Notes: generated from the sequence alone by a model not told the origin. A DNA stretch of 64,000 nucleotides from Candidatus Thorarchaeota archaeon (GCA_018238205.1 JABCTV010000002.1:21620-85619); one strand, 5' to 3'. Numbered from the stretch's first letter, positions 17,521-27,958 are shown. Numbers and translations are program-made.

Positions 17521-18597
17521 TTGAGCTTGTCGAGGATGCGAAAAATGTCAAACCCTGCCATTATTGATCTACCAGAAAGGGTCCGAGACCGTGATATCTT
17601 TCGAGACCATGAAGGTAGACTATTTGTTACACTCGGCTACATCCAACCTACTGATAGAGTTCTATCTTATCTCAAATATGTGCCAGATACAGATGGAAAC
17701 TGGATAGCAGGGGGCGTTCGATACAAACGCACATTTTGGGGTACGGTTGACTCAACAGTAGAAGGTATGGGTTTACTTCCTCAAAATTACACTATATTGG
17801 ATAACCATTTTCAGACCGATTTAGTTGAACCATCTCGTGATTCAATCAAGGATTATTTCAGTCCAGAACTACGACTTCAGGAGATTATAACAGAACCAAA
17901 GGATGCGCTTGAGGAGTTAGCAAAAAGAACAGCTGATCTCCTTCAAGATGAACTTGATGTACCATTAAACAACCTTGGAATCTCAGGTAGCATTCTTTGG
18001 AAAGGTCATAATCCTACTTACTCAGATATCAACATGAACATCTATGGATTCAAGGATTCATGGAATCTCCATAAAAATTATGTAAATTTGGAAGACCCAG
18101 AAACTCAAACCAGAATAAGAAACCTCCCGGAATGGAACCGAGCGATTGAACGTGTGAATAAACGGATTCCAATTTTAGATATGGAAGATCTGCAGACACT
18201 CTTCTGTCGTCGTAAGGCGCTCTGCATCAAAGATAGATGCATTGGAATTACATCTATTCTCAAACCAGAGGAAGCTCCTATCGAACATGGATCCGAATCA
18301 TACCTAACTCTGACACAAAATCCAGTGAAATTGTCGATGACGGTTGAAAATGCAGACTATGGAATCTTCCATCCCGCGGTATATACTACAGAACCTGTAA
18401 TGACCAATGGAACATCAGTCACTCGTATCATGATATATGATGGTGCATTTGGTGGTCTATTCAATAAGGGTGACCGAATAGAGGTAGCTGGAATACTGCA
18501 GAGAGTCACTCAGACGAAAAATGGTGCAGAATCTCATCAGCTGATGGTGGGTACAAAGGCTGGGTCTGGAAAGGAATACGTCAAGCTGCTGTCCTAA
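17521..18597 (+). CDS. Nucleotidyltransferase-like archaeal conserved protein
   Basis: LGISGSILWKGHNPTYSDINMNIYG resembles a GS…D nucleotidyltransferase core; start codon uncertain (TTG at 17521 or ATG at about 17548). Confidence 0.55.
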   Translation: MSLSRMRKMSNPAIIDLPERVRDRDIFRDHEGRLFVTLGYIQPTDRVLSYLKYVPDTDGNWIAGGVRYKRTFWGTVDSTVEGMGLLPQNYTILDNHFQTDLVEPSRDSIKDYFSPELRLQEIITEPKDALEELAKRTADLLQDELDVPLNNLGISGSILWKGHNPTYSDINMNIYGFKDSWNLHKNYVNLEDPETQTRIRNLPEWNRAIERVNKRIPILDMEDLQTLFCRRKALCIKDRCIGITSILKPEEAPIEHGSESYLTLTQNPVKLSMTVENADYGIFHPAVYTTEPVMTNGTSVTRIMIYDGAFGGLFNKGDRIEVAGILQRVTQTKNGAESHQLMVGTKAGSGKEYVKLLS

Positions 18598-18639
18598 ACC
18601 CCATCACAACTATCTTAGGCATCTTATTGTGACCAGTAA

Positions 18640-19704
18640 TTGATGTCATCAGAGAAACAATACATCAGTGTTCCAGCAAAAGATGGAGAAACTATCAGAA
18701 AGATGCTCCTCACTCTAGAATTACTTGACAATAATTGTAAGATAATCTCTGACGACGGAATCCTCTATTTTCCTGTTAAATCTGAAATCACTAAAAATCA
18801 GCTTACAACTCTAAGTTCTACCGTGCCTATTGACACAGGTACACGGACATTTGATGTAATTCCACAAGGTCCACGAACTCTAGTTGATGCTTTGGAAGGG
18901 AGGTTATCTCCTGAGAAACTTGCCCTTCTTCCACGCGCCTATGATTTGATTGGAGATATTGCAATTTTGGAAATTCCTGACGAAATTGTATCACATTCTG
19001 AATTAATTGGTGAAGTTTTCCACAGTATTCATACAAATTTCAAGACAGTTCTAGCCAAGAAAGGTGCTGTTTCAGGAACAACTCGAGTAAGAGATTACAT
19101 ACTTCTTGCGGGTGAGGATCGTACAAAATCAATCCATACAGAATATGGCTGTAGACTTGCAGTGGATGTTGCTAAAGCATACTTTAGCCCTCGTCTACTA
19201 GAGGAACACAATCGAATTGCGCAACTTGTTGAATCGGGTGAGGTTGTGGTGGATATGTTCTGTGGAGTTGGCCCTTTTGCCATTCACATCACAAAACAGA
19301 AAGAAGCCAAAGTGATTGCTATTGATATCAACCCCTCTGCAATAGACCTACTCTGTGAAAGTATCGGACTGAACAAACTTGTTGGAACAATCCTGCCAGT
19401 TGTAGCTGACGCTCATGACTATGTGAATACCAATGAACTTAGTGTAGATCGAGTAATAATGAACCATCCTTCCGGTGCAGCTGATTTTGTTGGAGATGCT
19501 TGCAGTATACTGAAACCAGGTGGTACAATGCATTACTATGATTTCATTGGTGGAGAAACACCTGAAGATACGCTGAAAGAGAAAGTAGTTGGTTTGGTAG
19601 AGAAAGAAGGTCGGTCCGTGAAAAAAATCGGATTAGTGCGACGTGTCCGAGATAGTGCCCCTTACGAGTTTCAAATGGTTGCTGATATCGTCATTCAGGA
19701 ATAA
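18640..19704 (+). CDS. trm5: tRNA (guanine37-N1)-methyltransferase Trm5
   Basis: VVDMFCGVGPFAIHITKQKEAKVIAIDINPSAIDLL…RVIMNHPSGAADFVGDA. Confidence 0.92.
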   Translation: MMSSEKQYISVPAKDGETIRKMLLTLELLDNNCKIISDDGILYFPVKSEITKNQLTTLSSTVPIDTGTRTFDVIPQGPRTLVDALEGRLSPEKLALLPRAYDLIGDIAILEIPDEIVSHSELIGEVFHSIHTNFKTVLAKKGAVSGTTRVRDYILLAGEDRTKSIHTEYGCRLAVDVAKAYFSPRLLEEHNRIAQLVESGEVVVDMFCGVGPFAIHITKQKEAKVIAIDINPSAIDLLCESIGLNKLVGTILPVVADAHDYVNTNELSVDRVIMNHPSGAADFVGDACSILKPGGTMHYYDFIGGETPEDTLKEKVVGLVEKEGRSVKKIGLVRRVRDSAPYEFQMVADIVIQE

Positions 19705-20134
19705 AATGCAGTTCGCAATTCATTTCAACCCCATTTTTCTTTAGTAGTCTGACGAATTCCCTACTAAGATTCGAGGCAGCTTTGTCTGCATTAATCATCA
19801 GAGTTCTTTCACATTGGTACGAACTAGTTCTAGCAACCATACTTACAGAATCAGAGTATGTGAGATTCTGTCCTCCAGTCCCAGTTACTTGTTCAATTGT
19901 ACCCTCAACTTCCATTACAAGAACGATTTTCGTAGTTTCTAGAGTGACCAACTCTCGTATCTTGGGGGCTAAATCGGATAATTTCTGATTTGCTTGCGTT
20001 CCCACAATACAAGTTCCCTGTTTTGTGAGATAATCCTCCGTGGTTATCTCTACAGTAGTCTTATGCTCCCCTATTACATTCTCATGTCCATATGCCTTGA
20101 ATCGTACAAGATGCATGAAAAGAAAGGTGTGCAA
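19691..20134 (-). CDS. DUF371-family protein
   Basis: VRFKAYGHENVIGEHKTTVEITTEDYLTKQGTCIVGTQANQKLSDL; tail overlaps trm5 convergently. Confidence 0.8.
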   Translation of the reverse strand: MHTFLFMHLVRFKAYGHENVIGEHKTTVEITTEDYLTKQGTCIVGTQANQKLSDLAPKIRELVTLETTKIVLVMEVEGTIEQVTGTGGQNLTYSDSVSMVARTSSYQCERTLMINADKAASNLSREFVRLLKKNGVEMNCELHFIPE

Positions 20135-20173
20135 GCCTTTTATGAATCCATGTCTTCATAGTTAGTGATTTGA

Positions 20174-20851
20174 ATGTCTAGGGACAATAACAAAAAAGCA
20201 GTAGACAATTTAGTCCGCCGTCTACAGAACAGTGGATATCTCAAGAGTGATGCGATGGAAAGAGCTGTCAGAACTGTGTCCAGAGAAGAGTTTGTACGAC
20301 CATCCAACAAAGAACATGCCTATCGAGATTCTCCCCTTTCTATTGGACTGGGCCAGACAATATCTGCACCACATATGTGTGTAATAATGTGTGAAAGTTT
20401 GAAACTCAAACCTGGACATAAAATCTTAGAAGTTGGAGCAGGATCAGGGTATCATGCTGCACTGTGCGCAGAGATGGTTGCTCCAAAAGGTATGGAAAAT
20501 CCCGGACATATCTATACTGTTGAGATAGTGGAAGGTCTCATTGATTTTGCTAAGAAGAATCTAGAGAAAACAGGGTACGATGATAGAGTCACATTGATAC
20601 ATGGTGATGGAGGGAAAGGACTTGTTGAATATTCACCCTTTGATAGAATTCTTGTTGCAGCAGCAGCACCAGAAGTTCCGACACCTCTTATCGAACAGCT
20701 TGCACCAGGAGGTATCATGTTAATCCCGGTTGGGAGCAGAGGATTCTTTCAAGACCTTTTGATGCTTGAGAAAGATGCTGATGGAAATATCACCCGTCGT
20801 AATTGGGGTGGAGTTGCTTTCGTACCACTCACTGGAGAATTTGGTCATTGA
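20174..20851 (+). CDS. pcm: Protein-L-isoaspartate O-methyltransferase
   Basis: GLGQTISAPHMCVIMCESLKLKPGHKILEVGAGSGYHAALCAEMV. Confidence 0.93.
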   Translation: MSRDNNKKAVDNLVRRLQNSGYLKSDAMERAVRTVSREEFVRPSNKEHAYRDSPLSIGLGQTISAPHMCVIMCESLKLKPGHKILEVGAGSGYHAALCAEMVAPKGMENPGHIYTVEIVEGLIDFAKKNLEKTGYDDRVTLIHGDGGKGLVEYSPFDRILVAAAAPEVPTPLIEQLAPGGIMLIPVGSRGFFQDLLMLEKDADGNITRRNWGGVAFVPLTGEFGH

Positions 20852-20853
20852 TA

Positions 20854-21534
20854 CTAGGTCCCTAAATGAAGTGGAACTAGAACAAGTCTTACAGTATCAT
20901 CATCACCCAGTTTTAGAGCATTCCTGATATCTACAGCTGCCACAATTTCTAAGATATCTTCACTATGATGAGTCCTTTGTGCTATCACTACAGCTCCTTC
21001 AATTTCATCATTCACTTTTACCCTATAACAGATTACATCTCCAAAAGTGCGGCCCTTGTGACGGAATCCAGTAAGAACAAGTGGTGGTGAGTTCTTCATT
21101 CTTCCTACAGCCTTGCGGGACTCGTCATTATTCACTTTCACATTGAGGGTTCCTAAATGCGGTTTGAACCCTAGAGCATTTTTTAGTTTGGTGGAATACA
21201 CATCAATATAGTATGCACCTTCACCGATTCCTGTAACTATTTGCCCCTCTATCACTATCTCATCCTGTGGGGGCGTAAATGAAATCTCTAGACTAGTCAT
21301 GATGTGAATAAGCTCTTGACGTCCCTTGTCAGTAATTTGAAGTAACATACCTTCTGCAGTGTGAACTCTTGTCACATAGCCCTCATCCACACAGATTGCT
21401 ACACGTCTGGAAGCAGTCTGTTGACTAATGCCCATCATCTCGCCTAACCCTTTGGTTGTAAGGATAGTCTTGGTGTGTATTGCACCCTTTTTGGAAAGTG
21501 AATACAGAGTGAACCATATGTCAGGTGTAATCAT
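20854..21534 (-). CDS. ribK: CTP-dependent riboflavin kinase with N-terminal wHTH
   Basis: HTH N-terminus; GQIVTGIGEGAYYIDVYSTKLKNALGFKPHLGTLNVKV; LVPLHLGT end. Confidence 0.9.
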   Translation of the reverse strand: MITPDIWFTLYSLSKKGAIHTKTILTTKGLGEMMGISQQTASRRVAICVDEGYVTRVHTAEGMLLQITDKGRQELIHIMTSLEISFTPPQDEIVIEGQIVTGIGEGAYYIDVYSTKLKNALGFKPHLGTLNVKVNNDESRKAVGRMKNSPPLVLTGFRHKGRTFGDVICYRVKVNDEIEGAVVIAQRTHHSEDILEIVAAVDIRNALKLGDDDTVRLVLVPLHLGT

Positions 21535-21561
21535 CGTTATTCCACACTCAACCAGTTTCTC

Positions 21562-22197
21562 TCACTCGTTGTTACTTATTCGCTTCTCGAAGTCTGCAAG
21601 TTCTTTCACAAGTCTACCTTGTCCTACAGCTCTTGTCAGGTCACCTCGAGTTCTCTCAACTAAAGCTCTTCCAACATCACACTTTCTTCTTAGATCCGGA
21701 ACTAAAGCATTTGGATAGTCAAATGATTGCAATCCCTCGAGAATATCTTCCATTATGATTAGAAATTGTTCAGCCTTACTGACTTCATCACGTCGTAAAT
21801 AGTCCAGAGCCGCTCGTCTTAGCTCTCCTATCACATCTGCAAGTCCATTCAGATATGGCCTTGAAGGGATTTGATATTCCTCCGGTGGTGTAAACTTACC
21901 ATGTTCGATGAGAGACAAAACATTGGCTGCTTCTGCTAATTCCTGATATGCAATATCCATAGTTTTTGATTTCGATACAAAGGTACTTGCAGGCATCTCA
22001 TCAATGGCTGTGGTAATGATTTGGTGTGCTTCTTCAGCTAATGCCTTGGCTTTATCGAACTCTCCTTTGTGAGTCATCTTGATAGATTCACTACATTTTC
22101 GAACTGCCTTTCTACTGAGTGGAAGTACTTTCTCTCTGACCTGATCATCAGCATCGACTTCATCTCTAAAACCATTAAGAATATCTGAAAGTTCCAT
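21562..22197 (-). CDS. Translin-family RNA-binding protein
   Basis: RKAVRKCSESIKMTHKGEFDKAKALAEEA…GLADVIGELRRAALDYLRRDEVSKAEQFLIIMEDIL…LRRKCDVGRALVERTRGDLT. Confidence 0.85.
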   Translation of the reverse strand: MELSDILNGFRDEVDADDQVREKVLPLSRKAVRKCSESIKMTHKGEFDKAKALAEEAHQIITTAIDEMPASTFVSKSKTMDIAYQELAEAANVLSLIEHGKFTPPEEYQIPSRPYLNGLADVIGELRRAALDYLRRDEVSKAEQFLIIMEDILEGLQSFDYPNALVPDLRRKCDVGRALVERTRGDLTRAVGQGRLVKELADFEKRISNNE

Positions 22198-22218
22198 ATC
22201 TATTCACTCTCTACGCTA

Positions 22219-23181
22219 TCATAGCTTCTTTATGTGTTTACTCTGTGACAGCAATACAACTCTGCTCTCAATCTGTTCATCTGCAAGAATGTAACCAGTA
22301 AGATCTGCAAGTTTCTGAGAAAATGCTCGTATATCTCGATGAGAGGGTGCATTTTCACTTGTTAAGCGCCCTCTTGACGAGCCAAGAAACATGTAACCCT
22401 TGACCTCAACAAAATCAGGTTGACCCTTTAGAATCAGGTCCGAATAAGACCTGGGACTCTTCATGTTGTGTCCGGATACCATTGTAAGTCTATTGACGGT
22501 CCGCGTGTTGAGAGATTGTAGTACTTCCTGACTCTCTACAATTTTCTGCCACCCCTCTTTTATTCCAGGTCTACAAAGCTTCTTGTACGTTGTTTCATCA
22601 GGTGCTGCAAGTGTAACATAGAGCTGAGTTGGTGGGGTCATTTTTTCTAGAACATCCGGACGAGTTCCATTAGTCACAAGGAATGAAGTCATTTTTCGGC
22701 TATGAATTTCATCGATTAGCTCACTAATTTGTGGATGTAGTGTAGGTTCACCAGCTAATGATACAGCAACATGTTTGGGATCTCTAGCTTCATCATACTT
22801 CTCTCTAAGGACCTTTGCTCCTGCATCTGGATTATACCCGCCCAGAGATCGAAGGTTTGCCATAAGAACAGCATCCATCAACTCACCTACTGGAACTACA
22901 TCCTCTTTGGAAACTGTTACTTGATCCCAAGAAACGCTTACGTCACTAGGTGTAACGCGCCAACAGAATTCACAGCTCTGTGTACATTTATCCACTACAG
23001 GGGCCATTTGCAGACAACGGTGTGACTCAATACCGTAGAATCTCTGTTTGTAGCATACATCTCCGTGAAGGAGCGCTTTTTTCTGCCATTGACATGCCTT
23101 GTATGCTCCTCTCTTTCCGAGTAGATGATATCCCTGCTTCTCGAGCTTTTCTCTTAGCTCTTTAGGCATGTCAGAATTCAA
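22219..23181 (-). CDS. taw1: 4-demethylwyosine synthase Tyw1 (radical SAM)
   Basis: CTQSCEFCWR; VSLAGEPTLHPQISELI; FLVTNGTRPDVLEKM. Confidence 0.93.
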   Translation of the reverse strand: MNSDMPKELREKLEKQGYHLLGKRGAYKACQWQKKALLHGDVCYKQRFYGIESHRCLQMAPVVDKCTQSCEFCWRVTPSDVSVSWDQVTVSKEDVVPVGELMDAVLMANLRSLGGYNPDAGAKVLREKYDEARDPKHVAVSLAGEPTLHPQISELIDEIHSRKMTSFLVTNGTRPDVLEKMTPPTQLYVTLAAPDETTYKKLCRPGIKEGWQKIVESQEVLQSLNTRTVNRLTMVSGHNMKSPRSYSDLILKGQPDFVEVKGYMFLGSSRGRLTSENAPSHRDIRAFSQKLADLTGYILADEQIESRVVLLSQSKHIKKL

Positions 23182-23231
23182 GGTATTTCAAAGGCTTGTT
23201 CAGTATTGGTCTTATCAGCGTTTGGCAATGT

Positions 23232-24527
23232 TCATGTTTCATCATTTGACGATGTTCGAGCATCTTTGTTCTGAAACCAGAGGTATTCCGCAATTCCTTC
23301 TTGAGTGCTCCATGAACCCGTCATATCCTTTCGTCTTGACAACTCTCCTAACAATCTGCGGCTTTCTGAGTCAAGCCGACCTGGTGACATGTTTTCGTAA
23401 GCACTACCTGGTAGAGGCATGAAAACGTGACCATGAGTTTTAGCTCCCATCTCAACGAGATTATAGCATAGCTCGATACTTTCGTGCAGTTCTTCTTTAG
23501 TTTCACCAGGAAGTCCAAAAATCATATCGACATGAGGAATGAAACCAGTTTCAAGTGCAATCTGTATTGCATCCATTCCTTGCTCTACTGTATGATGTCG
23601 ATTTGCTAGATTCAATACATTATTGCTACTTGATTGTAGACCAATTTGGATAGTGTCATTTGCGACATAACTTCTAAGCATTTCAAGAATTGATTTGGTT
23701 ACGAATTCCGGTCTTACTTCCGAGGGAAATGAACCAAAGAATACCTCTTCAAGACCATCTATTTTCGTAACCGCTTTCAACAAACTCTCCAATTTTTCAG
23801 GTTCTGCCTTTCTTCCATGACCACCATAGCACAATGCATTTGGTGATAGGAACCATGTACGTTCAAAGCCGCTCTTTTCAACAGCAAGTTTCAACCAGTT
23901 AGTTATAGATTCAACTGACCTATGCCTCACTCTCCCACCTGTAAGAAACGGTGTGCTACAAAACTTGCATTGAAAAGGACATCCTCTTGTAACTTCAATT
24001 GGTCCAAGAATATTCATTCCTAAAGCAAAGGGCGGACATTTGTCAAGATCTACTATTGGGAGTTTCCCTGGGAATGGGACTTCATTTGTTGTCTTATCTA
24101 CAACACTTGGTATATCCAAAGGATCATCATTGTTCATCAATTGCCAAATCAGATCTGGGAAAACATATTCTCCTTCTCCTATAACAACATAATCAAAGCC
24201 ATTCACAAGTAGTTCTTTTGGGCGAATACTTGCATGTGCTCCGCCCCCGATAATGGTTACATTTTTTCCAAATCGGTCACGTATCTTCTTTACTTCTTCA
24301 TACACTCTTTTAGTTTGAGTACTCATTACTGAATGAGCAATTATGGTAGGACCTCGCTCAATAGCCTTCTGAATTGAATTCAATGATAAATCAAGAGGGG
24401 CTTGGATATCAAGATCTAAGAGGCGCTGGTCAATTTCAAGTGCTCCCACAAGAGCTGCTACGCTATATCTTGATGAGGAATGGGTTCTGAAGATTAGTGA
24501 GTGTGGACTCAATAGATGCACACGCAT
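23232..24527 (-). CDS. B12-binding/radical SAM protein (MJ1487-like family)
   Basis: GGGAHASIRPKELL; EVTRGCPFQCKFCSTPFLTGGRVRHRS. Confidence 0.85.
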   Translation of the reverse strand: MRVHLLSPHSLIFRTHSSSRYSVAALVGALEIDQRLLDLDIQAPLDLSLNSIQKAIERGPTIIAHSVMSTQTKRVYEEVKKIRDRFGKNVTIIGGGAHASIRPKELLVNGFDYVVIGEGEYVFPDLIWQLMNNDDPLDIPSVVDKTTNEVPFPGKLPIVDLDKCPPFALGMNILGPIEVTRGCPFQCKFCSTPFLTGGRVRHRSVESITNWLKLAVEKSGFERTWFLSPNALCYGGHGRKAEPEKLESLLKAVTKIDGLEEVFFGSFPSEVRPEFVTKSILEMLRSYVANDTIQIGLQSSSNNVLNLANRHHTVEQGMDAIQIALETGFIPHVDMIFGLPGETKEELHESIELCYNLVEMGAKTHGHVFMPLPGSAYENMSPGRLDSESRRLLGELSRRKDMTGSWSTQEGIAEYLWFQNKDARTSSNDET

Positions 24528-25117
24528 TAGTTGACAGTACGTTCTGTGATTCCGCCGTCTGTAACACTCATGATTCGGATTTCGCCGCCTGATTGAATGT
24601 CTCTAGCGATACCTGCTTTGACAGCCTTGATGGCTATTTCTTCAGCTTCTTTCACAGTCAATTCTGGCTTAATCAAATTCTCAAGAACTCCATATGCTGT
24701 CCTTGTTCCTGTACCAGCTGCTGTGAATTCATCAGGTATGAGTGATCCACCCATATCAAGAGTATAGAGCTGAGGACCGTTTGCATCAACACCTACAACC
24801 ACAGTCTGCACATAGAGAGGTGACATTCTTGTGGAATACAGAGTGTTAGCAATCATCTTCGATAATGCCTTCACAGTGATTGATTTCTTCTGATTTAGCT
24901 CGTAAAGTTTGATTTGAGCCGATAGTCTGTTTACTAGCATCTGATAATCAGATGTCAGACCAGCGGAGGCTAAAACAATTGTATCGGTCAATTTGAAGGC
25001 TTTAACGCCCTTTTCACTTAGAACGAGTGTACCCCAGGTGATCATGGTGTCAGTTGCGACAACAACACCATCAGTGCATTTTATGCCAACAACAGTGGCA
25101 CCAGTAGGAAATGACAT
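24527..25117 (-). CDS. psmB: Proteasome beta-type subunit, predicted catalytically inactive (Thr1 replaced by Ala)
   Basis: MSFPTGATVVGIKCTDGVVVATDTMITWG… aligns without gaps to archaeal PsmB GTTTVGxxxxDxVxxATDxRxxxG; GAGTGTRTAYGVLE. Confidence 0.9.
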   Translation of the reverse strand: MSFPTGATVVGIKCTDGVVVATDTMITWGTLVLSEKGVKAFKLTDTIVLASAGLTSDYQMLVNRLSAQIKLYELNQKKSITVKALSKMIANTLYSTRMSPLYVQTVVVGVDANGPQLYTLDMGGSLIPDEFTAAGTGTRTAYGVLENLIKPELTVKEAEEIAIKAVKAGIARDIQSGGEIRIMSVTDGGITERTVN

Positions 25118-25209
25118 AGTAAATGAGCCTCCGAAGAGAGTTTGTATAATTTGGTCACGCCTGCTAGTTTTAAAACGTTTGTGAACTGTTCATTTTGTAG
25201 ATTCTGGAG

Positions 25210-26274
25210 ATGTTCAAATTGCGTCAACTAAATCCCTTTGCAAATATTCCAACAATTATGACTGCAGAGGAGATTATCGAGTTTGCTCATAATAGATCTA
25301 CACGTTTAAGTATGAAAAGTTCCCTTCGAATGAAACGAGTGGAACGAACTAGGATTAGAGAGATTTCAAGGCTTAAGGAATTCACAAATCAAGTGAAGAC
25401 AAAAATGAATGATGCAGTAGAGAAATTCCCTTCAATAGATCGACTCCATCCATTCTATCTAGAACTTTCAGAGATTCTTATAGGCAATGACAAGCTTAAG
25501 CAATCTCTGGGCGCGGTTAACAACTGTAAACCAACAATTGACGATATCACTGACAAACATATTCAAGCCCTGAAGTTATCTCAAGATCATCGTCAGATGA
25601 AGAAGACACGTAGGGCGGCAAAGGGAAGAATCTCATCGATTCTACGAGCAACAGCAAAGAATCTTGACTTCATTATCGAGGCTAAAAAAGCACTCTCTAG
25701 GTTACCAGGTATTGCACCAAACATTCCATCAATTGTGTGTGCTGGATTTCCTAATGTCGGTAAATCTACACTAGTTAGGAAGGTTTCTACTGCTGAACCT
25801 GAAATTGCATATTATCCATTCACAACACGTCGTGTCATTATTGGCCATCTAAGAGTTGGGAATCAGAGTGTGCAAATCGTAGATACTCCGGGAATCCTTG
25901 ATAGGCCTATGGCTGAGAGAAATGAGATTGAATTGCAGGCTATTACAGCACTGAAGTATCTAGCAAATGTGATTATTTTCATGATAGACCCATCAGAAGC
26001 ATGTGGGTGGACATTTGATCAACAAGTTACTTTGTTGAATGAAGTTCAAAAGATGTTCCCACTCAATCCTATCTTGATTGCACTCAATAAAATTGACATT
26101 ACTCCACCAGAGCAACTTGAAAAAGCACGCTCGAAGTTTCCGAATGCTTATGAAATCATAGCGGTTGAAGGTACTGGACTCGATGAACTATTGAAAGATG
26201 CTGTGGATGAAGTGGACTTGAAACCTATGCAGGAATCTGTTAAGGATTATCTAGCGTCTCTATCACGTGAGTAA
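25210..26274 (+). CDS. nog1: NOG1-family GTP-binding protein
   Basis: VCAGFPNVGKSTLVRKVSTAEPEIAYYPFTT…VDTPGILDRPMAERNEIELQAI…NKID. Confidence 0.93.
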   Translation: MFKLRQLNPFANIPTIMTAEEIIEFAHNRSTRLSMKSSLRMKRVERTRIREISRLKEFTNQVKTKMNDAVEKFPSIDRLHPFYLELSEILIGNDKLKQSLGAVNNCKPTIDDITDKHIQALKLSQDHRQMKKTRRAAKGRISSILRATAKNLDFIIEAKKALSRLPGIAPNIPSIVCAGFPNVGKSTLVRKVSTAEPEIAYYPFTTRRVIIGHLRVGNQSVQIVDTPGILDRPMAERNEIELQAITALKYLANVIIFMIDPSEACGWTFDQQVTLLNEVQKMFPLNPILIALNKIDITPPEQLEKARSKFPNAYEIIAVEGTGLDELLKDAVDEVDLKPMQESVKDYLASLSRE

Positions 26275-27333
26275 TTATTGACCTAGGACTTTCAGAATCC
26301 CTGGTTTTCCTATTTCCCCTTCAAGTTGTATTGTGGTGCCGAGTATTTGCTTAATAGTCCACATATTCGTTGTGAGGTGGGATGTGACATCAGATATTCC
26401 AATTTTACTCTCACCAGTAGCTACCGCAAGATATGGAATCATCATATCACCAAGATGTGAATCAATAGCGTTTCCCCTTGAAACCTCATTTACAAGTTGT
26501 TCTGCAGCTTTCATACCAACACTTTCTGCACGTACCCCTCTGTCCCCAAGGCTATCTGCCCCCAATCTTGTTCCATTACCGTCATCCACCCATAGTACAA
26601 TTCCACTACCAGGTCCCAGATGATGATCATCTTTCTTAGAATAGGATTCTGTTTCAATACTAACTTCAACATCAAAATTCTCTCGAATCACTTGCTCTGC
26701 AGATGATGCCTGTCGTTCAGCAACATGTGCTGGGAGTTTAACACAATGAGATATGCCCTCTACAAAACTTGGTTCTCCAAAATCGACTAGATTAAGCGAC
26801 TTTAATTCTTTGACTGGAGTAACTTTACAGATTATCTCCCCACCTCCCCTTGGATAATGACCTCGTTTCTTCTGTTCTATCTCTACTGTTGGTCCAAGGC
26901 GACCGAGTACCTGTGCAAACACATTACGCATATAGTCAACTGGGGGACTCCATTTCACATCAGTTCCTCCTCTAACCTGAAAGACTACTGGTTCTGGTGC
27001 AAGAACTGCTGGAAGTAGAACTGCTTGGAGAATGAGAGAGATTGAGCCTGCGGTACCTACATCAATACTGAAGGAGCCACTTTTACGTTTTTGAGGGATG
27101 AAGATAATTTCAGTGCTACCTACTTCAAGACCTTCGATAGATGCATCCACTAATTCTCCTGTAAGCTGTATCCCTGTCAGATGCTGTCTTCTGAGACCTG
27201 GTTTAGGTCTACCTGCACGAATCTTAGATATTCGAACTGGTTTCATGGTTAGAGCTGCTAAAGATATTGATGTACGAAGTATCTGCCCTCCACCTTCACC
27301 ATAGGAGCCATCAATCTCAAACATTTTTGTCAC
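26275..27333 (-). CDS. rtcA: RNA 3'-terminal phosphate cyclase
   Basis: IDGSYGEGGGQILRTSISLAAL…RAGRPKPGLRRQHL…DQLLVYLA-like C-terminal region (DMMIPYLAVA). Confidence 0.93.
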   Translation of the reverse strand: MTKMFEIDGSYGEGGGQILRTSISLAALTMKPVRISKIRAGRPKPGLRRQHLTGIQLTGELVDASIEGLEVGSTEIIFIPQKRKSGSFSIDVGTAGSISLILQAVLLPAVLAPEPVVFQVRGGTDVKWSPPVDYMRNVFAQVLGRLGPTVEIEQKKRGHYPRGGGEIICKVTPVKELKSLNLVDFGEPSFVEGISHCVKLPAHVAERQASSAEQVIRENFDVEVSIETESYSKKDDHHLGPGSGIVLWVDDGNGTRLGADSLGDRGVRAESVGMKAAEQLVNEVSRGNAIDSHLGDMMIPYLAVATGESKIGISDVTSHLTTNMWTIKQILGTTIQLEGEIGKPGILKVLGQ

Positions 27334-27433
27334 CCGAATTCACTGATTGTCTGCATTGTTATGAACTTGGTCGTTATCAAGTTCAATCCTAACGCTTATT
27401 TGATATGAAAAACCAACATGTGAATCGGTCACA

Positions 27434-27958
27434 ATGAAGTCATTATTCATCGGGCGCTTTCAGCCAGTACACAACGGCCATATCCACACAATCAAGCAGA
27501 TTTTGGGTAAGGATGAAGATATTATCATAATTGTAGGCAGCGCTCAATATTCTCATACTCCCGATAATCCCTTTTCTGGAGGAGAGCGAGTCATGTTCAT
27601 CAAACAAGCACTGATTGACGAAAAGCTCCCTCTAGACCGAATTGACATCATTCCTGTATCTGACATCAATATCCATCCTCTGTGGGTAGCTCATATGCGC
27701 TCGTTTGTTCCATATTTTGATAAAGCGTACAGCCACAATCCGTTGGTCAAGAGACTTCTTGAAGATGGAGGAGTAAAGACAGATTCAACTAAATTACTGG
27801 AAAGATCAACATATAGTGGTAGACATGTTCGAGATCTCATTCGTTGGAATAATAAGGAATGGGAAAAACTTGTACCTGCGGGTGTTGTCAAACTCATTAA
27901 GAAGTACAAAATGGATACTAGGGTCCAAGAGATTGGTGAAACTAAGACAAAGCGTTAG
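27434..27958 (+). CDS. nadM: Archaeal NMN adenylyltransferase
   Basis: FIGRFQPVHNGHIHTIKQIL…GSAQYSHTPDNPFSGGERVMFI…YSGRHVRDLI. Confidence 0.95.
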   Translation: MKSLFIGRFQPVHNGHIHTIKQILGKDEDIIIIVGSAQYSHTPDNPFSGGERVMFIKQALIDEKLPLDRIDIIPVSDINIHPLWVAHMRSFVPYFDKAYSHNPLVKRLLEDGGVKTDSTKLLERSTYSGRHVRDLIRWNNKEWEKLVPAGVVKLIKKYKMDTRVQEIGETKTKR

